Source: a virus
Direction: 5' to 3' (one strand)
DNA: 26,633 bases
IMG/VR virus record: IMGVR_UViG_3300028597_000063
Coordinates: 1-26,633 of that record
In this document: positions 19,834 to 26,633 of the stretch, one piece after another
How the letters are laid out: each line of letters begins with the position of its first letter
Position numbering within the stretch: the first letter of the stretch is position 1
Notes under the pieces: model-generated
Told to the model about the DNA's origin: nothing
The model's input: only the letters and a program-made list of their open reading frames with translations
Database searches by the model: none
Translations under genes and position numbers: made by a program

Positions 19834-22181
19834 TACCGTCTCCTGATCTTACGATTCAATCGACCCACGTAGTCGATGCCTGTGATGTTCATTTCCCCAG
19901 TCCCGGTCGTGTACAGCAGCAGGATCGTGGAGTCTGCATCAGTCCGGCATGGGATGGTCGCCCTGGAGTCGCCAGCCGCCGTGCTCTTGCCGGGGCTCAG
20001 CTCGGTGGAACTGTAGAACAGCGTGGCCTGGGATTGCACCTCCGTGTCCTCACTGTAGTTGTCCGTCACCAGCACCTTGTACTCGTGGGAGTTCTGCGTG
20101 GTCACTCCGAACTTCAGGATGGTGAACTTGGCGGATTCCACCTTGTTACCATTCTGGTCGAAGTACACCGGCTGCGTTGGGCTGAACGCCATCTTGTACC
20201 GCACGCCAATGCACACCGTGCCGCTGCCGAATCCAGCCTTGGTGGTGAAGGTCTGCGTGGATTGGTTGAAGGACTTGATGCCCAACTCCTCGCCAGCCAA
20301 GTCACCGATAGCAATGGTCAACACACGTTCCATCGTCGGGTCAAACCGTGCCATCCACGCAGGCACTTGGCCTACGCTCTCTAGCACCTCCACCTCAGTG
20401 TACAGATCAATGAACGGGCGACGGGTATTGTCCCGGCTGATGCTCCCGCGCTTCGGGTCCACCGAGGCGCACACTAGCAGGCCATTGCGAACGAACAGTA
20501 GGTTCACAACCCCTTGGCTGAAGTAGGCGTAGGCCACTGGGTACGCAAACCGCCAAGTGTGCCATGCCTGTTGGACCTTCTGCTCACCGTCCCACAGGTA
20601 CTCGTACACGATCAGCGCATTCCGCTCGCCCGTGCTACCGAACACCACCATGTTGCCCGTTGTACTAGACACGCCGAAGCGGCAGTTCCCGCCCATGTAC
20701 TTCGGCAGGTGCGCTGTGGCATCGTTCGACACGTACTGGGCTTCGCTGTACTGCGACGAAATCATCTCCATGAACCCAAAGAAGTCCTGGGAACGCGGCG
20801 CAGGGAACAGCAGGGTTCGCCCGATTGGCACAGGCTCAGCTCCCATGTCTCCGGCGTAGTTCGAGGTCACGACCACGGTTGCTGTGCGGGGTGTGATGGC
20901 CTGTCCGTTCGAGGGCACGAGTGCCTGATACTTGTCCGAGAACAGCAGAAGGTCCTTCTGGAACTGGATGGCGTAGCGGTACTCGGCTGAGCTATTGGCA
21001 GAGCTGCCCACGGCAATCGGATCGGTGTCGATCAGAGCGGCTACGGTGGAGCGCATGAACCTCAGCGGGTTCGTGCTGGAGGACATGAACACCTGGGAAC
21101 CACTTAGCAGCACCAGTCGGTTCATGTACGAGGATAGCCCAGTGATTCCTCGTTGCAGGAACTCCGGCAATGGGTTGTTGTCATCGTCCCCCGATACCCG
21201 CCCTTCGTACGTGAGTTGCTCCACGGACCACAGACCTGCCCCGTCCACCTTGAACCGCACCGGCATGTTCGTGATGCCACTGGGGCTGTTGTACGTGCCG
21301 GACTCCAGCCACTCGGTAGTGGCAGAGGAGTACTGGTAGTACTTGAAGGATCGCTGCTCTCCCACTGTCATGATGTAGCCATCGGCAGTCGAGTGCAGTA
21401 TCTGCGGTAGGTCGGACTCCAGTCGCACCTTGGATGTGTTCGAGCAGGTGATGTACAACGCGCCGGAGCCGGATACGACGGAGGTCGTGGTGACTGCGGT
21501 GGTGCCCTGCACGTACACGAACGAATCCACCACAGCCAGCGTCACCCCGATGGCCGCAAGGGCTGCCGGTGTCTGGCTGGTAGCCAGTGCGTTTGCTACG
21601 AACTCCGGGGTAGCCTTCGCCGCATCCCCAGGCGCCGTGCCATCCACAGTTGTGTGGGACAGGGTGATGGCCCCGAGGTTCGTGGTGATGGTCACGACGA
21701 AGGACTTGGCGTACGCACCACTTCGAACGAAGTAGAACCCGCGGCGAGCTGGGCTTATAGCCGCTGCGGACACAGGCTGAGCGACCGGCTTTTGCGCAGT
21801 GTTCAGCATGTAGAAATCCGAGCCAACAGTTGTGGCCTGAATCTGGTTGATGTTCAAGGCGGACAGGTACGGCAGACTACCGGCACCGAGCATGGCGCTC
21901 ATGTCGGAGTTCAGCACCACCCAGCGGGCAGTGTTCGTACCCACGATGATGTGCACGCGCTGGCCATTGATGTCGGTGTCCCACGCCTTGACGCTCTGAT
22001 CCGACTCGCCTGTGAAGTCGAAGCTGAATCGGTACTCAGCCCCCGGCCTGCGCCTTGGGCCGGTGGTGGTGTCGCTGAGCATGTTCTCTTGGGCACTCAC
22101 CTGGCCCGGTAGGCGTAGCTTCGCCAGCTGTTGGCTCACGCCTTGCAATAACGATGGGTACGCGGATTCTGATGCAGACAT
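19833..22181 (-). CDS. Tail tubular protein B (nozzle), T7 gp12-like
   Basis: 782 aa, near T7 gp12 (794 aa). The start (SESAYPSLLQGVSQQLAKLR, then GQVSAQENMLSDTTTGPRRRPG) is the conserved opening of this family, and the rest is beta-propeller-like strands (IHIIVGTNTARWVVLNSD-type repeats, PVPIGRTLLFPAPRSQDFFG, WHTWRFAYPVAYAYFSQG). The protein forms the hexameric nozzle at the end of the short tail. GGGG lies upstream of the ATG. It follows protein A with one base between them and overlaps the gp14-like start, forming a tight tail-core operon. Confidence 0.9.
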   Translation of the reverse strand: MSASESAYPSLLQGVSQQLAKLRLPGQVSAQENMLSDTTTGPRRRPGAEYRFSFDFTGESDQSVKAWDTDINGQRVHIIVGTNTARWVVLNSDMSAMLGAGSLPYLSALNINQIQATTVGSDFYMLNTAQKPVAQPVSAAAISPARRGFYFVRSGAYAKSFVVTITTNLGAITLSHTTVDGTAPGDAAKATPEFVANALATSQTPAALAAIGVTLAVVDSFVYVQGTTAVTTTSVVSGSGALYITCSNTSKVRLESDLPQILHSTADGYIMTVGEQRSFKYYQYSSATTEWLESGTYNSPSGITNMPVRFKVDGAGLWSVEQLTYEGRVSGDDDNNPLPEFLQRGITGLSSYMNRLVLLSGSQVFMSSSTNPLRFMRSTVAALIDTDPIAVGSSANSSAEYRYAIQFQKDLLLFSDKYQALVPSNGQAITPRTATVVVTSNYAGDMGAEPVPIGRTLLFPAPRSQDFFGFMEMISSQYSEAQYVSNDATAHLPKYMGGNCRFGVSSTTGNMVVFGSTGERNALIVYEYLWDGEQKVQQAWHTWRFAYPVAYAYFSQGVVNLLFVRNGLLVCASVDPKRGSISRDNTRRPFIDLYTEVEVLESVGQVPAWMARFDPTMERVLTIAIGDLAGEELGIKSFNQSTQTFTTKAGFGSGTVCIGVRYKMAFSPTQPVYFDQNGNKVESAKFTILKFGVTTQNSHEYKVLVTDNYSEDTEVQSQATLFYSSTELSPGKSTAAGDSRATIPCRTDADSTILLLYTTGTGEMNITGIDYVGRLNRKIRRR

Positions 22182-22182
22182 A

Positions 22183-22737
22183 TCAGCCCCTCAGTGAATT
22201 ACGGTACCGTGCGTAGCGCGGCGACTTCCGAGTGCTGTACCGAACGTTACGAAGGTGCTCTGCCGTTGCAAGTTCCTCTGCGCTGTCGGCCATCTCCCGC
22301 CACTGCTCAACAATTGGCTCTAGGCCGATGTCAGTCAGGTACGTGGTGACTAGTGCGTAGTAGAACACGAACGACGCCACCGATTCGGGGAGGTCTTCAA
22401 AGCCGACCCGTTCTGTGAGCACACCCGTCACTGGGCCATCCCAGGTGAAGGATACGGTTTCGTTGTTGTACAGCTTCTTGCCCCGCACCGATCCCCGGAA
22501 GTCAGCATCCGGCAGGAAGGCCAGGGTATCGTTCGGCAGGGCGATTGTCTTGTCAAGTCCTGGGAATAGCTTGACCTGCGCAGTGTTGAACCACCAACCT
22601 TTGGTCAGGGTCTCATCAAGTGCTCGGTCAATGTTCGGCAGGATGACGGCCAGCGTCGGGTGCCTTGCGTCCACCCGCGTAACAGTGTGCTCCCCGAGTA
22701 CGGGGAGGATACCGTTGCATGCGTCAAGTAGCTTCAT
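22183..22737 (-). CDS. Tail tubular protein A (adaptor), T7 gp11-like
   Basis: 184 aa (T7 gp11 is 196 aa). Recognised from KLLDACNGILPVLGEHTVTRV and ETLTKGWWFNTAQVKLFPG, which are typical of this family, and from its place between capsid and tail tube B. It forms the dodecameric ring joining the portal to the nozzle and bears the fibre attachment sites. GAGG lies seven bases before the ATG. It is the first gene after the terminator behind the capsid gene, so its level would depend on read-through or on a promoter not seen here. Confidence 0.9.
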   Translation of the reverse strand: MKLLDACNGILPVLGEHTVTRVDARHPTLAVILPNIDRALDETLTKGWWFNTAQVKLFPGLDKTIALPNDTLAFLPDADFRGSVRGKKLYNNETVSFTWDGPVTGVLTERVGFEDLPESVASFVFYYALVTTYLTDIGLEPIVEQWREMADSAEELATAEHLRNVRYSTRKSPRYARYRNSLRG

Positions 22738-22748
22738 CTCTTAACCTC

Positions 22749-22790
22749 AAAAAAAAAGGGAGAGCAAACCGGTTATGGTCTGCTCTCCCT
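22749..22790 (-). terminator. Strong intrinsic terminator after the capsid gene (T-phi-like)
   Basis: On the minus strand a perfect 10-bp stem (AGGGAGAGCA/TGCTCTCCCT, 22790-22781 with 22766-22757) with a 14-base loop is followed by nine T (22757-22749). It begins 10 bases after the capsid stop. T7 has its terminator T-phi at the same place, between gene 10 and gene 11, where it keeps capsid mRNA abundant while letting partial read-through supply the tail genes. Confidence 0.9.
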
Positions 22791-22800
22791 GTTGGTGGCG

Positions 22801-23808
22801 TTACTCTTTGAAGCCGACGCCTACGGCATCCGGGCGGTACTGGCCGACAGTGTACATGGTGTACGAGTCGAGCACCGACTGGAAGTTCTCAGGGTCGTCC
22901 CAGTGACGCACGGTCATCGGGCAGGCCTGGACGGTGACGAGAGCCTTCTGCGGGTTGAACACGACGAAGCACGCCTTCACCTCGTCAGCGGTGACGTTGA
23001 AGTCAGGGCCGAGGTGGTGATCGGTGATCGGCGCGGTTGGGAAGCGCGGGGTCTCGATGACCAGGGTGCCGTTCAGGCGAGCCACGCGGCGCTCGGCAAA
23101 GTTGTTACCAACACCCGATACGCCGCCCTGGTACTCGACGTTCATCAGCTTCTTCTCGTCCAGCAGAACGTCGAAGGTGTCCGGGTCCATCATGGTCTTC
23201 AGGCTGGCGATGGAGCCGCCGAGGTCGCGCTTGACGAACTGCTTCAGCAGGTCCTTGTGCGCCTGCACGATGATAGCAGCCTTGGCCTCGCGGTCTGTCG
23301 CGGCGTTGAAGCCGGTCAGAGTGACCTTCATGCCATCGTGGAACGCGCCAGCCAGGTGAGCCGGGGCAACGAAGGCCGAGCACTTGATGAGCTGGATCAG
23401 GTGGGCCTGGTCGAACGACTTGGCGTGGGCGGTGCCGTGTTCAGCCGAGTACTGCGCCTGGAAGTCCGGGGCAGTCCAGTCGTCTTGGTAGTCGAACGGG
23501 GTACGGATGAACGAAGTGGTGTCCACGGTCACGATGAACTTGTCGTTCGCGATTCGTGCAGAAGTCAGCTTCTCGCCAGACTTGCGGCCCAGCACGGCAG
23601 CAGCGCCGATGCGGTCGCCACGCCAGGTGTTGGACTGGTGCATGACCGACTTGAACACGGTCAGGCCCATGGAACGGAAAATGGATTCGACGCGGAACGA
23701 ACCCTCAACGTCGCCTTCGTAGGCTTCGATGTGGATGTCTTTGTCAGCAGCGGCACCTGCCCACCAAGTACGGGTGAGGGCGGCGGCGTTGTATACTGGA
23801 TCAGCCAT
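22801..23808 (-). CDS. Major capsid protein, T7 gp10A-like
   Basis: 335 aa (T7 gp10A is 344). Start at MADPVYNAAALTRTWWAGAA; GGAG lies six bases before this ATG, while an in-frame ATG at 23820 overlaps the site itself and is rejected. It contains conserved family stretches such as RIGAAAVLGRKSGEKLTSAR, FDQAHLIQLIKCSAFVAPAH and LLKQFVKRDLGGSIASLK. It forms the icosahedral shell (HK97 fold in this family). It follows the scaffold gene by about 86 bases and is followed by the terminator. An extended capsid form by frameshift, as gp10B in T7, cannot be judged here. Confidence 0.95.
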   Translation of the reverse strand: MADPVYNAAALTRTWWAGAAADKDIHIEAYEGDVEGSFRVESIFRSMGLTVFKSVMHQSNTWRGDRIGAAAVLGRKSGEKLTSARIANDKFIVTVDTTSFIRTPFDYQDDWTAPDFQAQYSAEHGTAHAKSFDQAHLIQLIKCSAFVAPAHLAGAFHDGMKVTLTGFNAATDREAKAAIIVQAHKDLLKQFVKRDLGGSIASLKTMMDPDTFDVLLDEKKLMNVEYQGGVSGVGNNFAERRVARLNGTLVIETPRFPTAPITDHHLGPDFNVTADEVKACFVVFNPQKALVTVQACPMTVRHWDDPENFQSVLDSYTMYTVGQYRPDAVGVGFKE

Positions 23809-23894
23809 GTGAATCTCCAATCAGGGAAGGGAAGTCCGACTTACTCCCGAGTTACCGGAATGCGGTTTACAACCTTGTTCTCAAGCCCGCGCCT
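23809..23894 (-). other. Scaffold-capsid intergenic spacer with capsid ribosome binding site
   Basis: 86 bases, one of the few gaps in the late block. It holds GGAG six bases before the capsid ATG. T7 has a phage-polymerase promoter at this place, but I see no T7, SP6 or sigma70 promoter here; a promoter of an unfamiliar phage polymerase could lie within it. Confidence 0.4.
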
Positions 23895-24806
23895 TTACAG
23901 GCCCTGGTGCTTGCCGTACGCACGGCGAGCGAACAGCTCTTGCCGTTGGGCCTCATAATTGGCCGCACCGCGATCCAGCTTGCCGAGTTCGGCCTGGAAG
24001 CCTTCCTTCGACAGACCGGCTGCGATGGTTGCGCCTGCGCCCGACTGGATCAGGCCAGCGGGTTGCACGGTGGCGCCTTGCGAGTATTGCAGCATCAGGT
24101 CAACCCCTGCGAGTACTTGTGCTTCGTTGCCGGAATCGGTCAGAGCACGCACGATCATCTTGACCTGCTCAGGGGCAGTCGAGTTGAACGCCTGCACTGC
24201 CGAGTTGAAGTTTGCTTCGCCACCAGCACGCGCATGCAGCGTAGCCACTTGCCGACGTTCGGTTTCCACCGCATTCTGCACAAGGGACTGGGCCACTTGT
24301 ACCAGATGCGCGGCGTTCGCACCGCCTTTCTCGGTCAGGTGCGCGATGTCGATCAGGTTGGCATCGCCGTACTCGATGGCCTTGGCCACAGCACGCTCTA
24401 CGTCTACCCCGGAGTTGGTGAGTACGCCACGAAGCGCACCCTCCAGGCCAGTGGCTGGCGCAGCGGCAGGTGCTGCCACAGGAGTAGCCGCTGGCTGCGC
24501 GGATGCTGGCTGCGCGGCCTGGGTCAGGCCTGCCAGCAGAGCGAGCAGTTGCGGGTCTACACCTTGAGGCTGTGCGGGTACAGGCTGCGCGATATTGGCA
24601 GGCTGTTGGGCCGGTGCTTGAGGTTGCGGCAGTCCCAGGCCAGACAGTGCGTCAGGGCCTTGTGGTGCGGCGGGCTGTGGCAGCGCAGCGGGCTGGGGAG
24701 CTGGCTGGGCTGGCAGGTCACGCGAATGCACTGTGGCTACGGCGCCCGGTGGAATCGGGGGAATGCCTGCGCCTGGTGGGACTGCAACGTGTTGTACTTG
24801 GGTCAT
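23895..24806 (-). CDS. Capsid scaffold protein, T7 gp9-like
   Basis: 303 aa (T7 gp9 is 307), starting MTQVQHVAVPPGAGIPPIPP. The first 140 residues are low-complexity, rich in Pro, Ala and Gln (AQPAPQPAALPQPAAPQ, AQPASAQPAATPVAAPAAAP), and likely disordered. The rest is helical (RAVAKAIEYGDANLIDIAHL, FNSAVQAFNSTAPEQVKMIV), with a basic C-terminus (YEAQRQELFARRAYGK), typical of the end that binds the capsid protein. Scaffold guides prohead assembly and then leaves. The ATG at 24806 has GGAG six bases upstream; the longer frame from 24842 overlaps the portal. Its place between portal and capsid is decisive. Confidence 0.9.
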   Translation of the reverse strand: MTQVQHVAVPPGAGIPPIPPGAVATVHSRDLPAQPAPQPAALPQPAAPQGPDALSGLGLPQPQAPAQQPANIAQPVPAQPQGVDPQLLALLAGLTQAAQPASAQPAATPVAAPAAAPATGLEGALRGVLTNSGVDVERAVAKAIEYGDANLIDIAHLTEKGGANAAHLVQVAQSLVQNAVETERRQVATLHARAGGEANFNSAVQAFNSTAPEQVKMIVRALTDSGNEAQVLAGVDLMLQYSQGATVQPAGLIQSGAGATIAAGLSKEGFQAELGKLDRGAANYEAQRQELFARRAYGKHQGL

Positions 24807-24807
24807 G

Positions 24808-26373
24808 TTACTCTCCGAGGTTCTGTAGAGTTTCGACCGCATCGGATGCCGCAGCTTGCTGCATCATCATCTGCTGGCCGTTGTTCTGCTGGGCCTGTGC
24901 ATCAGCCTCTTCTTGAAGCTGCTGGTCAGACTTGTAGATCAGCGATGTGTCTACGCCTGCGCTGGTCAGGATCATGTCGATGATTCGATCAGGATCAATC
25001 TTGCGACTGATCTGCATGAGTCCCGGCACAATAGCCAAGGCGTTGGTAGCGGCCTCCACCAGATTCTGTACGTCAATGCTCCGACCCAAGGCCGGGATAC
25101 CCGCGATAATCTCCAACTGGAGGTCGCCGGTTACAAGGACGCCAAGGTTATCTGGCTCAACCTCAGTCATGAGGATGTGGGCACATGGTACCTGTAGCTG
25201 AGCCGACAGCGAACTGTAGTTGCCGCCGAGTGTGGTGTCTGCTTCCAGGGCATCCGCACGAATCTCGTACGCCGTGACGCGCTCGGCGTCCCGGGTGTTG
25301 CCCTTGTACATGAAGGCTTTCGCGAGGTTGTCAAACGTGGCTTGGAGCCATGCCTGCATTGCGCCGAACTTAGCGGCGTCACCTGCTTCGTGCGCTTGAA
25401 TCTCACCAGCGTTGCCCTGCACGTACTCACCATTCTCGGAATTGGCAAGTTTGTCAATGTCGGCGCCCGCTCCTGGGGACACCATGTTAACGACCTTCAT
25501 CATCTCGATACCGTACAGCGCCATTGCCTGGGCACCGTCGGACATCTTAGCGAACCCACCGGCGTAGTCCTCCACGAGGCCACGGCCATAGTTCTCACCA
25601 GCCACTAGGTTCCACGTGAGGGCAATCCAAGGGCAGAGATGACGCGGGTAGTGGCCAGTGGTGCCGACTGGTGTGTCGTCAGCCTCCTGGGTTACTTCCC
25701 AGTACTTGCGCCCGCTAGGGTCTGTCTTCAGGCAGATGCGGGTGAACAGCATGACGTTTGGTGCAGGTGCCCCGTCGATTTCCTGATACCGTGATCGGTC
25801 CTTCATACGAAGGGCAGTCTTCACGGTTTGGTCCAGGCTCTCGAACGGGGTGGATTCTCTCAGCACGATATCAATAGCCTGTCCTTTACCGTCGCGGCGG
25901 CAGCTGTAAGACTGCAAGCCGTATGCGGTGAAGTTGCCTTCCTTGCTGTCCCGGTGCAACAGAACGTTGCCGGTGACGATCAGGTGGCGCAGCGCCTGGA
26001 TGAGCTGGGAGTAACCAGCGTTTAGGAACACACGGAGGCTGGCCTCGGTTTCCATCCTGGCGAACTGGGCGTTGATAGCGCTTTCGTCCATGCCTCGGGC
26101 GATCATGGCTTTCTTTAGGCCACGCCCTGGTTTGCTGTTGAAGAACGAGCGACCTGCCGGGAACAGCAGGGCCACCAGTTTAGGTGCCAAGTTGTTTACC
26201 AGCAGTGCGCCATACTCTTGGTAGTCGCGCTCAACTACCGCCGTGGTACCGTTGTGGTGTATGGCCAGATCGACCATCAGCTGAGGCAGAGTCCAGTGCG
26301 CATACAACTCGCACTTCAGGATTGTCTGATCATCGCGGTACCGTCGGAAGCGCTCACCGTGGGTGACGCGCAT
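24808..26373 (-). CDS. Portal (head-tail connector) protein, T7 gp8-like
   Basis: 521 aa (T7 gp8 is 536). Recognised by features such as ERFRRYRDDQTILKCELYAH, NNLAPKLVALLFPAGRSFFN, NYGRGLVEDYAGGFAKMSDG and VSPGAGADIDKL, known from T7-type collar/portal proteins. The C-terminus is Gln-rich (QQLQEEADAQAQQNNGQQMM). Twelve copies form the ring through which DNA is packed and ejected. Its ATG overlaps the stop of the preceding gene (TAATG); there is only a weak ribosome binding site (CGGGAT), so translation is probably coupled to the gene before it. Confidence 0.95.
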   Translation of the reverse strand: MRVTHGERFRRYRDDQTILKCELYAHWTLPQLMVDLAIHHNGTTAVVERDYQEYGALLVNNLAPKLVALLFPAGRSFFNSKPGRGLKKAMIARGMDESAINAQFARMETEASLRVFLNAGYSQLIQALRHLIVTGNVLLHRDSKEGNFTAYGLQSYSCRRDGKGQAIDIVLRESTPFESLDQTVKTALRMKDRSRYQEIDGAPAPNVMLFTRICLKTDPSGRKYWEVTQEADDTPVGTTGHYPRHLCPWIALTWNLVAGENYGRGLVEDYAGGFAKMSDGAQAMALYGIEMMKVVNMVSPGAGADIDKLANSENGEYVQGNAGEIQAHEAGDAAKFGAMQAWLQATFDNLAKAFMYKGNTRDAERVTAYEIRADALEADTTLGGNYSSLSAQLQVPCAHILMTEVEPDNLGVLVTGDLQLEIIAGIPALGRSIDVQNLVEAATNALAIVPGLMQISRKIDPDRIIDMILTSAGVDTSLIYKSDQQLQEEADAQAQQNNGQQMMMQQAAASDAVETLQNLGE

Positions 26374-26633
26374 TAACCGATCCCGAGGGTAGAGCTGAGA
26401 CTACCGCCCGTGCGCCGCTTCTTCAGCTGGGCACTGGTGTCGAAACCGAGGGCAGAGCCACCGGTAATGACGCTGGCGATGTTGTCCTGCTGGGCATTCG
26501 ACTGCAACGCAGCCTGGTTGGCGGCAAGGGTTGCTTCCTGATCCCGCTGCATTTGCGCGAGTCTGGCTTGCTCCTTAGCCGCTTGGTCAGCAGCGCCGGT
26601 ATTGCCCGTCAGGCCACCGAGGCCACCGCCAGA
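26373..26633 (-). CDS. C-terminal part of a T7 gp7.3-like virion protein (cut by window edge)
   Basis: The open frame enters from the window edge and encodes 86 residues to a TAA that overlaps the portal ATG. The visible part is Gln/Ala-rich and helical (AKEQARLAQMQRDQEATLAA), then LGFDTSAQLKKRRTGGSLSS and the end TLGIG. T7 gp7.3, also directly before the portal gene, ends with a similar pattern (a KKARAGGKKSLS segment and a glycine-rich end), and it is a small tail protein needed for assembly and host adsorption. The start lies outside the window. The assignment rests on place and on this C-terminal pattern. Confidence 0.7.
   Translation of the reverse strand, partial: SGGGLGGLTGNTGAADQAAKEQARLAQMQRDQEATLAANQAALQSNAQQDNIASVITGGSALGFDTSAQLKKRRTGGSLSSTLGIG

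Noticed and set aside
22792-23958. Plus-strand open frame (388 aa) opposite the capsid gene
   Set aside because: Antisense shadow of the major capsid gene; it starts within the terminator stem.

Overview
This window is a contiguous piece of a double-stranded DNA podophage of the T7 superfamily, most like the phiKMV-type branch. Every credible gene lies on the minus strand, so transcription runs from base 26633 towards base 1. The host should be a Gram-negative bacterium of fairly high GC: the phage carries a signal-anchor endolysin plus an inner-membrane spanin (Rz) and an outer-membrane lipoprotein spanin (Rz1), and its early promoters look like host sigma70 promoters. The host genus cannot be told from the sequence.

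Read in the direction of transcription, the right part (26633 to about 10635) is the late morphogenesis block in T7 order: the end of a gp7.3-like protein, portal, scaffold, major capsid protein, a strong intrinsic terminator just after the capsid gene (like T7 T-phi), tail tube proteins A and B, three internal (ejection) virion proteins and a T7-type tailspike. Two ejection proteins carry enzyme signatures: a C-terminal GH24-like lysozyme domain in the 885-aa protein (as in phiKMV gp36, not at the gp16 N-terminus as in T7), and an HExxH zincin signature inside the 1274-aa protein. Packaging and lysis follow (10624 to 7428): small and large terminase, holin, signal-anchor endolysin, Rz, and Rz1 overlapping Rz in another frame. 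Three genes of unknown role (7431 to 6353) close the late block.

Between 6352 and 4302 lies about 2.05 kb without a convincing gene. In transcription order it holds a degenerate tandem array of a 10-bp unit with CCAGAG core, interrupted by a G-rich tract; an AT-rich island with inverted and direct repeats; four near-consensus sigma70 promoters about 130-150 bp apart, all firing towards base 1; and a leader of about 570 nt full of inverted repeats. This is the layout expected where the physical ends of a T7-like genome meet in a circularised or permuted assembly: late genes, short-repeat array/terminal repeat, early host promoters, early genes. That the ends lie here is inferred; the promoters and repeats are visible directly.

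The left part (4301 to 49) is an early region of small, tightly packed and overlapping genes with good ribosome binding sites. Recognisable among them are a 2-oxoglutarate/Fe(II) oxygenase-like protein, a GNAT-like acetyltransferase, a two-segment membrane protein and two small SH3-like proteins; the rest are unknown. The phage RNA polymerase, DNA polymerase and other replication genes lie outside the window.
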